A program made the translations under genes and the position numbers. 58,947 nucleotides of DNA from an uncultured Blautia sp. (lineage in GTDB: Bacteria > Bacillota > Clostridia > Lachnospirales > Lachnospiraceae). Below, in pieces: positions 53,053 through 58,947 of the stretch (positions are counted from its first letter, which is position 1; each line of letters begins with the position of its first letter). The stretch lies in assembly GCF_934424005.1 (NCBI RefSeq), contig NZ_CAKRXI010000018.1, forward strand, positions 1 through 58,947, given 5' to 3'. The notes below the pieces were generated by a model. It was not told the DNA's origin, made no database searches, and saw only the letters and a list, made by a program, of their open reading frames with translations.

Positions 53053-53643
53053 ATGAGAAAGAATATAATAGAAATCAGTTTGGCAGGAGTTGTAGCCAGT
53101 GTTGTCGTATCTACAACATTTTTCAGTGTGGCAGCGTCAGCTGTTCCGACTGAATCACCAGCAGAGTCAACTAAGGAATACGACAATCTGCAAATGATGT
53201 TTCTGTCAATTGATAAAGATACAACAGAGGATGATCTTCTAAAACTGATCGAAGAGTATGACGTTGCATATACTGCAGAAGATTATAATGGAACACCGAA
53301 AGAAAGATGCTATAATATCGCGTTTGAGGAAGGTGCTGCACTTCAGAGGTATGCGGATTCTGGAGACACTTTGGAGGTATCTTTTGATCAAAATGATGGG
53401 ACGGTATTATATGCAGAATATTTTAATGATGAGGCTTTCATGGATGCTCTTTATTATAATTATGGTACGTATTGGGATTTTAGTGAAGATGAGCCGGGTA
53501 ATGTGTATTCGGGATATTATTACTATAAGCCAGGAGATACAAAAGGTGGCATTACTATGAAGTACAGTAATGGCAACACGAAAGAAACAGGATATCATAG
53601 TGTTGACAGTGCAGAAGATGCATTGGGAGATATTTTATCATAA
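53053..53643 (+). CDS. Secreted protein of unknown function
   Basis: A 196-residue protein with a clear Sec signal peptide: basic MRKN, hydrophobic core, then SVAASA with a likely cut before VPTESPA. No lipobox Cys is present, so it is exported as a soluble protein or loosely wall-associated. The mature part is acidic, rich in Asp, Glu and Tyr, and contains YYYYKPGDTKGG near residue 155. GAGGGAGG lies 5-6 bases before the ATG at 53053. It was not recognised as a known family. Neighbours are defence genes, but nothing else ties it to them. Confidence 0.75.
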   Translation: MRKNIIEISLAGVVASVVVSTTFFSVAASAVPTESPAESTKEYDNLQMMFLSIDKDTTEDDLLKLIEEYDVAYTAEDYNGTPKERCYNIAFEEGAALQRYADSGDTLEVSFDQNDGTVLYAEYFNDEAFMDALYYNYGTYWDFSEDEPGNVYSGYYYYKPGDTKGGITMKYSNGNTKETGYHSVDSAEDALGDILS

Positions 53644-53709
53644 ATTAAAAAAGCGGGCGGTGGAATTTAAATAAAAAATTTACGTAAATTAAAAAAGTAT
53701 ACTTAACGG

Positions 53710-53737
53710 TTGATTTTTTCCTTAAAATGAATATAAT
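53710..53737 (+). promoter_or_regulatory. Promoter of the AbiF-associated small RNA
   Basis: TTGATT (53710-53715), a 16-base spacer and perfect TATAAT (53732-53737). Transcription should start near 53744, directly at the base of the structured RNA. Confidence 0.7.
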
Positions 53738-53743
53738 AATAAT

Positions 53744-53795
53744 TAACAGAACCCAACACGCCTCTCAACGATGCGGACCACGTTGGGTCTTTTAA
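53744..53795 (+). ncRNA. Small structured RNA upstream of the AbiF-family gene
   Basis: ACCCAAC (53751-53757) pairs with GTTGGGT (53782-53788). Inside, CGC can pair with GCG, and loop CTCAACG competes with the outer arm for CGTTG, so a switch or pseudoknot is possible. A T-rich stretch CTTTTAATTT ends it, and the AbiF ribosome site follows at once. It has its own strong promoter. Conserved RNAs upstream of AbiF proteins have been described as RNA antitoxins related to the origin of Cas13; the match here is by position and structure. Confidence 0.7.
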
Positions 53796-53812
53796 TTTAA
53801 GGAGAATGTTGG

Positions 53813-54694
53813 ATGGGAGAAGTAAAACAACATCAGCCTCCTATGACAATTGATGAACAGATAGAGAATTTAAAAAATATTGGGTTGATTGTCGAAGATG
53901 AGGAGTATGCGAAAAGAATATTAAATGACATTTCATACTTTAGATTGATTAAAGCCTATAGTTTAAATCTTAAGACAAATGAAGGAAGATATAGAGAAAA
54001 CATTACGTTTCAACAACTGGTAGATTTATATCTTTTTAATGCAAATTTTCGTCAAATTATATTCCCTGAAATCGAAAAAATAGAAATAAATGTGCGATGT
54101 AGAATTTCGAATTATTTCGCTGAAAAATATGGTGTTTTAGGTTATTTAGAAGCAGATAATTTTGTGAATGTAAAATATCATCAAGAGTTCTTGAAGGATG
54201 TTCATGAAGAAATAAGAAGAAATTCTAAGGCTCCGTTTGTTAAGAATTTTCGGATGAACTATGCAGGTGGGATGTTGCCAATATATGCGCTGGTGGAAGT
54301 TTTCAGTTTTGGTACATTATCTAAGTTTTACAAAAATATGAAAAACCCAGATAAAAAAGCAATAGCGAAATCGTTTGGGATAGGATATACGTACTTAGAG
54401 AGTTGGTTAGAGAGCATTTCTTATGTTCGAAATATATGTGCACATTATGGTCGCTTGTATAATGCAAAATTATCAAAAACACCAATGTTGTACAAGGAAT
54501 ATTCAGAAGCTGGTATTGGAAATAATCGTATTTTTGGAGTGTTGTTATGTCTTAAACATATTTTGAAAAATGATAATCATTGGAATATGTTTGTAGATAA
54601 GATAGAGATATTGTTCGATAAATATGAGAATGTTGATATAACAACAATGGGATTTAAAGAGAATTGGAAAGCACTTTTAGAAAATGATAAATAA
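53813..54694 (+). CDS. AbiF/Abi_2-family HEPN abortive infection protein
   Basis: A 293-residue protein of the Abi_2 (AbiD/AbiF) family. The N-terminal IDEQIENLKNIGLIVEDEE and DISYFRLIKAY segments are typical. The HEPN RNase motif is R206-N-I-C-A-H211 in YVRNICAHYGRLYN, matching Rx4H. Such proteins are abortive-infection toxins that presumably cut RNA. AAGGAG lies 8 bases before the ATG. The gene directly follows a small structured RNA with its own promoter, and is closed by a terminator at 54736. The RNA is a likely antitoxin or guide. Activity and trigger are inferred from the family. Confidence 0.88.
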   Translation: MGEVKQHQPPMTIDEQIENLKNIGLIVEDEEYAKRILNDISYFRLIKAYSLNLKTNEGRYRENITFQQLVDLYLFNANFRQIIFPEIEKIEINVRCRISNYFAEKYGVLGYLEADNFVNVKYHQEFLKDVHEEIRRNSKAPFVKNFRMNYAGGMLPIYALVEVFSFGTLSKFYKNMKNPDKKAIAKSFGIGYTYLESWLESISYVRNICAHYGRLYNAKLSKTPMLYKEYSEAGIGNNRIFGVLLCLKHILKNDNHWNMFVDKIEILFDKYENVDITTMGFKENWKALLENDK

Positions 54695-54735
54695 AATAGT
54701 ATGAGACAAAAATGTACTAAAGTGTCTTAAGGTTA

Positions 54736-54762
54736 GAGAGTCGAGAAAACGGCTCTTTTCTT
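54736..54762 (+). terminator. Intrinsic terminator after the AbiF gene
   Basis: GAGTCG pairs with CGGCTC (one wobble) around AGAAAA, followed by TTTTCTTTT. Confidence 0.65.
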
Positions 54763-54860
54763 TTGTTATAAATTTGTACACGATAAATGTTAATTCTCGT
54801 ATACGGTAAACAATTCATATACGAAAGTGTTATGATTTGCAACGGAAACTATGTTCTGGA

Positions 54861-54922
54861 ATAAATTCCAAAATGGGAATATAAGTACTGAAATCCTAAA
54901 ATAAATTCCGAAATGGGAATAT
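54861..54922. repeat. Direct repeat of a dyad, operator-like
   Basis: ATAAATTCCAAAATGGGAAT (54861-54880) and ATAAATTCCGAAATGGGAAT (54901-54920) repeat 40 bases apart with one difference. Each holds the dyad ATTCC/GGGAAT. They lie in the 370-base gap between AbiF and the small frame at 55064, which otherwise shows no gene. A CGTATA/TATACG dyad (near 54798-54825) lies nearby. Confidence 0.55.
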
Positions 54923-55063
54923 ATTTTGAAGTATCGAAGAGAAGATATATAAAAAATAATAAAAAAGTTTTGGAAGTACAGATTTTTGCATTGTCATTCT
55001 GAGATAATAGGGATATCAAATGAAGCAACAATAAAAGATTTCAGAAAGGCTGCGGTGAATTTT

Positions 55064-55165
55064 ATGAAAGGATATTTCGTTACAGATGGTTACATGGGAC
55101 TGGTAGATGGAGTGTACAGATTATTTGCAGATGAGTCTGACTACTATGAATACATGAATGACTGA
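55064..55165 (+). CDS. Small conserved-looking protein (33 aa)
   Basis: A 33-residue frame, MKGYFVTDGYMGLVDGVYRL then FADESDYYEYMND. It resembles short proteins I recall from Lachnospiraceae genomes, with a YMG-V/L-DG core and aromatic/acidic tail. AAAGG lies upstream but spacing is long. The frame is open farther upstream without a start, so it could be the tail of a broken longer gene. Function unknown. Confidence 0.45.
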   Translation: MKGYFVTDGYMGLVDGVYRLFADESDYYEYMND

Positions 55166-55265
55166 GAGATATCTGGATTATTTTGGAATCCTGTATTAAA
55201 ATATTATTTAGATTAAGCTATCGAAGGAAAACCAGAAGATTAAAGGTTAATAAAAGGAGAGGGCA

Positions 55266-56186
55266 ATGGCGAATCTTGGAATTTTAAAGGAAATTACAGA
55301 TTTAAGAAGTATATGGCCGCATGAGGCATTGAATTTTACTCCATGGGTAGCTGAGAATGTAGATCTGCTGGCAGATGCTGTAGGTTTGGATATTACTGTG
55401 GATGAGACAGAATCTTCGGTTGGAGATTTTAATGTAGATATTTATGCTTCTGAAACTGGAACAGACAGGAAGATTATAATTGAAAATCAGTTAGAGGATA
55501 CGGATCATGACCATCTTGGAAAATTAATTACATATGCATCAGGAAAAGGTGCAGATGTGGTTATCTGGGTGGTGAAACATGCTCGTGAGGAACATAAAGC
55601 AGCAGTAGAATGGTTGAATAATCATACAGATGATAAAATTGGATTCTTTTTGTGTGAAATAAAATTGTTTCAGATTGGAGATTCACAGATAGCACCATCT
55701 TTTACAGTTGTTGAAAGACCAAATGACTGGACAAAGGAAATCAGAAAAACAGCGTCAGCCAATCCAACCCAGCAACAAAGACTGGAATACTGGCAGGCAT
55801 TCAATGATTATGCGTTTAGTGATGCAAATTTTTCAAGGATTTTTAATAAAAGAAAACCGACAACGGATCATTGGATGGATTTCAGCATCGGCTCATCTGC
55901 CTGCCATATTGCTGTATCGCAGATCCAGAAAAGAAAAGCGGTTGATGTTGAACTGTATATAAATGACGACAAAGAATTGTTTAAGAGTTTGTTTGCTCAT
56001 AAAGATGAAATAGAGAAGAATATGGAAATGGAATTAGAATGGAAAGAACTGCCGGAAAGAAAAGCAAGCCGCATTCTGATCGAAAAAGCGGTAGATCTGG
56101 ATGACAGAGAGGCATGGCCGGAGCAGTTTGACTACATACTGGATACTTGCATAAAAATGAAAAAAGCATTTAAGCGTTATTTATAA
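55266..56186 (+). CDS. DUF4268 protein with PD-(D/E)XK-like nuclease core
   Basis: A 306-residue protein. The N-terminal half has a nuclease-like core: D58 in GDFNVDIYA, then E73-x-Q75 in KIIIENQLE, and TDHDHLGKLITYA following, as in DUF4268 proteins of the PD-(D/E)XK fold. The C-terminal half (about 165-306) is the DUF4268 domain, ending with a Trp/aromatic segment. GGAGAGG lies 5-7 bases before the ATG. It is not next to a methyltransferase. The family is poorly understood; a role in DNA handling or defence is inferred. Confidence 0.8.
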   Translation: MANLGILKEITDLRSIWPHEALNFTPWVAENVDLLADAVGLDITVDETESSVGDFNVDIYASETGTDRKIIIENQLEDTDHDHLGKLITYASGKGADVVIWVVKHAREEHKAAVEWLNNHTDDKIGFFLCEIKLFQIGDSQIAPSFTVVERPNDWTKEIRKTASANPTQQQRLEYWQAFNDYAFSDANFSRIFNKRKPTTDHWMDFSIGSSACHIAVSQIQKRKAVDVELYINDDKELFKSLFAHKDEIEKNMEMELEWKELPERKASRILIEKAVDLDDREAWPEQFDYILDTCIKMKKAFKRYL

Positions 56187-56212
56187 TAGAGTTGAAATGA
56201 CGAAGGGAAATG

Positions 56213-56443
56213 ATGATTATGGAAATAAAAAGTATACTAATCAAAGATACAACAAAAGAAGAAAGAATTCGTATTGTTCAGGAAGGGCTGAACCAGTGTG
56301 GTGGTGCCTGTGACTTTTGTAATGGCTGTGATAATCTGGGCGGTGGATCTGTAGATGCTTTTTATGAACCGTACATTAATGGCGAAAAAGAACTGCGTGA
56401 GCTTAATGAGGAATACAGAAGCAACACAGGGCTTGTGAAGTAG
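56213..56443 (+). CDS. Small CxxCxxC protein A
   Basis: A 76-residue protein with the Cys cluster CDFCNGC (plus a Cys just before) near residues 33-39 and a C-terminal FYEPYINGEKELRELNEEYR. The downstream gene is a clear paralogue sharing the Cys core and the YINGxxxL tail. GAAGGG precedes two adjacent ATG codons (56210, 56213). The Cys cluster may bind zinc or an iron-sulfur centre. Function unknown. Confidence 0.75.
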   Translation: MIMEIKSILIKDTTKEERIRIVQEGLNQCGGACDFCNGCDNLGGGSVDAFYEPYINGEKELRELNEEYRSNTGLVK

Positions 56444-56451
56444 GTGCGATT

Positions 56452-56646
56452 ATGAGACCACCGGAAATAGAAAATTCTACAGAAGAAGAACGCAGAGAAT
56501 ATATAAAAAACACTTTTAAATGCATTGCAGATTGTGATATGTGCGGATTATGCACGGTATTTCATGGAAAAGATCCGGAAGTTGCTTATGCAGATTATAT
56601 CAACGGTAAGCGGGACTATTTGGATGTATCAAAAGATTATAGATAA
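56452..56646 (+). CDS. Small CxxCxxC protein B
   Basis: A 64-residue protein that begins MRPPEIENSTEEERREYI, has the Cys cluster CDMCGLC near 29-35 and ends with DYINGKRDYLDVSKDYR. It is a paralogue of the gene 8 bases upstream and surely co-transcribed. Similar short proteins are, as I recall, frequent in Lachnospiraceae. Metal binding is likely, function unknown. Confidence 0.75.
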   Translation: MRPPEIENSTEEERREYIKNTFKCIADCDMCGLCTVFHGKDPEVAYADYINGKRDYLDVSKDYR

Positions 56647-56704
56647 TGAAACGGCAAAAAGATGAGAAAATATTGAATATGTTTGAGTATTTTTGCCGAT
56701 AATA

Positions 56705-56713
56705 TGATATACT
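56705..56713 (+). promoter_or_regulatory. Extended -10 promoter of the Fic gene
   Basis: TGATATACT (TG-n-TATACT) lies 35 bases before the Fic start. A weak TTGAGT 19 bases upstream may act as -35. Confidence 0.45.
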
Positions 56714-56747
56714 ATATGCAACTAAATTATGAATCAGAGGTGTGCGT

Positions 56748-57638
56748 ATGCAGTATATTTCAGTTGCAGAAACAGCGAAAAAATGGAATATTTCAGAGCG
56801 AAGTGTGCGAAATTATTGTGCCCAGGGACGTGTACCGGATGCTTTTCTTACAGGAAAGACTTGGAACATCCCAGATAATGCGGAAAAACCGGAAAGAGCA
56901 AATAAGGGAGTGAAGTCTCCGAGTACTTTATTAGATATTTTACAGGAAGAGAAAGCGAAAAAGTATTCTGGAGGAATTTATCATAAAACGCAGATTGAGT
57001 TAACATATAATTCCAACCATATGGAAGGAAGTAAGCTGACTCATGATCAAACCAGGTATATTTTTGAGACAAATACGATTGGTATGGAAAATGAAGTTTT
57101 CAATGTAGATGATATAATTGAAACAGCAAATCACTTCAGATGCATAGACTTGATTATTGACAATGCAAAGGTAACTTTGACAGAGAAGTTTATCAAAAAT
57201 ATACATCTGATTTTGAAGAATGGAACGAGTGATTCGAGAAAAGACTGGTTTGCAGTGGGAAATTATAAAAGGGTTCCAAATGAAGTAGGAGGTATGGCTA
57301 CAGCATCTCCGGAAGAAGTTTCTACAAAGATGAAAGTATTATTGGGTGAGTATGCCCGTAAAAATGAAATAACTTTTGAAGATATTTTAGACTTCCATGT
57401 AAAATTTGAGCGTATACATCCGTTTCAGGACGGAAATGGACGGGTTGGAAGATTGCTTATGTTTAAGGAATGCCTGAAACATAATATTGTTCCGTTTATC
57501 ATCGAAGATGATTTAAAAATGTTTTATTATCGTGGTTTGAAGGAATGGAACCGTGAAAAGGGATATTTGATGGATACATGTCTTACTGCGCAGGATCGTT
57601 ATAAGGCATATTTGGATTATTTCAGAATTCCGTATTAG
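56748..57638 (+). CDS. Fic-family AMP transferase with N-terminal HTH
   Basis: A 296-residue Fic protein. An N-terminal helix-turn-helix-like region (about 1-45: SVAETAKKWNISERSVRNY) precedes the Fic core, whose active site is H224 in HPFQDGNGRVGR. The autoinhibitory motif is S89-x-x-x-E93-G94 in NSNHMEGS, located before the core, so it is a class II Fic. Such enzymes AMPylate target proteins when inhibition is relieved. ATG at 56748 has AGAGG 7 bases upstream. It may be a self-contained toxin-like or regulatory module. Target unknown. Confidence 0.9.
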   Translation: MQYISVAETAKKWNISERSVRNYCAQGRVPDAFLTGKTWNIPDNAEKPERANKGVKSPSTLLDILQEEKAKKYSGGIYHKTQIELTYNSNHMEGSKLTHDQTRYIFETNTIGMENEVFNVDDIIETANHFRCIDLIIDNAKVTLTEKFIKNIHLILKNGTSDSRKDWFAVGNYKRVPNEVGGMATASPEEVSTKMKVLLGEYARKNEITFEDILDFHVKFERIHPFQDGNGRVGRLLMFKECLKHNIVPFIIEDDLKMFYYRGLKEWNREKGYLMDTCLTAQDRYKAYLDYFRIPY

Positions 57639-57664
57639 TATCTAAAAAAAGACAGGAGGAGACT

Positions 57665-58006
57665 ATGAACATACAGATTTTTGGTACAAAGAAATGTAAT
57701 GATACGAAGAAAGCGGAACGTTTTTTCAAGGAACGTGGCATTAAGTATCAGTTTATTGATATGAAAGAAAAAGGCATGAGTAAGGGCGAGTTTACATCCG
57801 TTGCACAGGTCAATGGTGGTCTGGAAAATATGATTAACTGGGATGGCAAGGATAAAGATACACTTGCGTTGATCAAATATATTGCGGATGAAGATAAACT
57901 AACAAAAGTACTTGAGAATCCGCAAGTGATTAAAACGCCTGTAGTTCGAAATGGAAAACAGTCTACGCTGGGGTATCAGCCGGATGTGTGGAAAAGCTGG
58001 AAATAA
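57665..58006 (+). CDS. ArsC/Spx-family thioredoxin-fold protein
   Basis: A 113-residue protein of the ArsC/YffB family. FGTKKCNDTKKA gives the single active Cys (C11) followed by N-D-T; there is no CxxC. The late TPVVRNGKQSTLGY matches the cis-proline loop. AGGAGGAG precedes the ATG. Such proteins may be glutathione- or bacillithiol-linked reductases or regulators. Neither arsenic genes nor a stress regulator adjoin it, so the role is unclear. Confidence 0.88.
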   Translation: MNIQIFGTKKCNDTKKAERFFKERGIKYQFIDMKEKGMSKGEFTSVAQVNGGLENMINWDGKDKDTLALIKYIADEDKLTKVLENPQVIKTPVVRNGKQSTLGYQPDVWKSWK

Positions 58007-58024
58007 TAGAATATTAGTGTGAGA

Positions 58025-58055
58025 GGCATCTGTCCTGATTGGCAGGTGTCTTTTT
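58025..58055 (+). terminator. Intrinsic terminator after the ArsC-like gene
   Basis: GGCATCTGTC pairs with GGCAGGTGTC (three wobble pairs) around CTGATT, followed by T5. Confidence 0.75.
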
Positions 58056-58128
58056 ATTTCTATACTATATACAAAATGCACAAAAAATACAAAACAATAT
58101 AAAAATCTATTGTATAGCACAAATAAAA

Positions 58129-58147
58129 ATGATAGTATCACTATCAT
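58129..58147. promoter_or_regulatory. Palindromic operator before the TetR gene
   Basis: ATGATAGT-ATC-ACTATCAT, 8-base perfect arms with 3-base centre, 57 bases before the TetR start. This is the typical size for a TetR-family operator and suggests autoregulation. Confidence 0.75.
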
Positions 58148-58203
58148 AAATGAAAAATGATATTTAAAGCAAAATCAGCATTCAAAAGAAGGTGGTGAGA
58201 AAA

Positions 58204-58851
58204 ATGGATACAACAGAAAAAGTACCTTCAACGAGAGAACGTCAGGCACAGCAGAGACGTGAAAAGATCATTCAGGCATCGATGCAACTGTTCTGGGAGA
58301 AATGTGTGGAAGATACATCTATGGAGGAAGTAGCGAAGTGTTCAGGGGTAGGTGTTGCTACGGTATATCGGTATTTTTCTACGAAAATAGAACTGGTGAT
58401 AGAAACGGCTGAATTTTACTGGCAGAAAGTCGCGGAGAAATATCTGACAGAACTGGAGCAGACTGGCACAGGATATGTGCAGCTTCAGAAAATCATGAAT
58501 GTTCTGGAAAGAATATTTCAGGAAGAAAAAGCATTTCTGAAATTTCTACAGGAGTTTGATGTTTTTGTAAAGAAATATCAGATTTCTGAAGAGCGGCTGA
58601 CAGATTATGAGAGTGGTATCTTACGACTGAAACCGTATGTGACAGATGCACTGGAAAAAGGGATGGCAGATGAAAGTCTGTTTTTTACCTGTTCAATAGA
58701 CGAGATGTATTTTTCATTGACACATACTCTCTTGGCAGTGATGCAGAAACTGGCGGTGGGAGGAGAAATTCTCTCTTCGGACCAGGCGGTTGAAGGAAAT
58801 CGGCAGTTCCATATTGTTACGGAGCTGCTGTTGGGGGGAATCAAGGGATAA
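58204..58851 (+). CDS. TetR-family transcriptional regulator
   Basis: A 215-residue regulator. The N-terminal helix-turn-helix is typical: REKIIQASMQLF, then TSMEEVAKCSGVGVATVYRY, then FSTKIELV. The remaining 150 residues are the ligand/dimer domain without a recognisable ligand motif. ATG at 58204 has GAAGGTGGTGAG upstream; a GTG at 58192 is in frame but unsupported. A perfect palindrome upstream is its probable operator. Target genes are either itself or genes beyond the right edge, where the last 96 bases show no gene. Confidence 0.9.
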   Translation: MDTTEKVPSTRERQAQQRREKIIQASMQLFWEKCVEDTSMEEVAKCSGVGVATVYRYFSTKIELVIETAEFYWQKVAEKYLTELEQTGTGYVQLQKIMNVLERIFQEEKAFLKFLQEFDVFVKKYQISEERLTDYESGILRLKPYVTDALEKGMADESLFFTCSIDEMYFSLTHTLLAVMQKLAVGGEILSSDQAVEGNRQFHIVTELLLGGIKG

Positions 58852-58947
58852 AATTACAATGCGTAGCAAGATAAAAATAGTCTGCAAATAAAAAGTCAAG
58901 CAGAAATTAATGAACTTTGAAAAATTTATACAGGTTGAATGTAAGAC

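Noticed and set aside
52875..53153. A 92-residue protein
   Set aside because: TTG start without ribosome site, and the end overlaps the secreted protein in another frame.
54700..55060. CRISPR-like repeats
   Set aside because: Only two copies of a dyad without spacer regularity; better explained as operators.

Overview
The window reads as a chromosome segment of a Gram-positive anaerobe of the Lachnospiraceae (Blautia/Dorea-like). This is inferred from AGGAGG-type ribosome binding sites on nearly every gene, many intrinsic terminators, moderate GC in the core genes, and the gene mix: ATP-type PEP carboxykinase, rubredoxin, GPH symporter with clostridial glycosidases, a preQ1-I/ECF unit, and Lachnospiraceae-type small Cys proteins. 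No rRNA, tRNA, CRISPR array, integrase or intact IS element was seen. Species cannot be fixed from the sequence alone.

Layout. 1-75: the 3' end (domains V and VI) of a group II intron that continues off the left edge. 77-18.5 kb: ordinary chromosome. It holds a HAD phosphatase, mutY overlapping a family 2 glycosyltransferase, a diacylglycerol-kinase-like lipid kinase, an orphan OmpR-type regulator, topB, adenine deaminase, a Lon-like AAA+ ATPase without protease domain, a preQ1-I riboswitch controlling a nucleoside hydrolase and an ECF S component (probable queuosine/queuine salvage), a GH13 enzyme with an acidic tail, pckA and a MATE exporter. 17.5-24.4 kb: a glycoside-utilisation locus with an AraC regulator divergent from a GPH symporter, a GH78-like rhamnosidase, an HPr-like protein lacking the phosphorylatable His, and a GH3 enzyme with permuted domain order. 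24.5-38.6 kb: a first dinB coupled by ATGA to a GGDEF/EAL membrane protein; a YfcC permease with isoaspartyl dipeptidase; a zinc alcohol dehydrogenase with an AEC transporter; a chimeric junction of two broken genes (YgjP-like peptidase and superoxide reductase) before rubredoxin; then an operon of SprT-like protease with Tudor-like tail, second dinB, and Nudix hydrolase; and a second AEC transporter.

38.7-58 kb is an accessory, defence-like island, much of it visibly AT-richer. It starts with two Schlafen-type AlbA_2/ATPase regulators (one with a nonsense codon), a MazG-like pseudogene with two in-frame stops and a HEPN-like gene ending at a UUUAAAA slippery site. The centre is a tightly packed four-gene operon (43644-48426): N6-adenine DNA methyltransferase, a protein with two GHKL ATPase modules (MORC/MutL-like at the N-terminus, histidine-kinase-like with an H-box at the C-terminus), a stand-alone receiver protein, and an HNH nuclease. 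This looks like a restriction-type system wired through a phosphorelay and is the best candidate here for an undescribed system. It is followed by a PLD-helicase-DUF3427 protein with a Nudix partner, a membrane protein, a secreted protein, an AbiF-family HEPN protein preceded by a small structured RNA with its own promoter, a DUF4268 PD-(D/E)XK-like protein, two CxxCxxC small proteins, a class II Fic protein, an ArsC-like protein and a TetR regulator with a clear operator.

Working logic. The core half covers purine/queuosine salvage, plant-glycoside use and gluconeogenesis. The middle has a DNA-damage theme (two translesion polymerases, SprT-like protease, Nudix) and remnants of oxygen defence. 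The right end is a stack of defence modules with decaying genes between them. All functions are inferred from motifs read by eye; no database search was possible.
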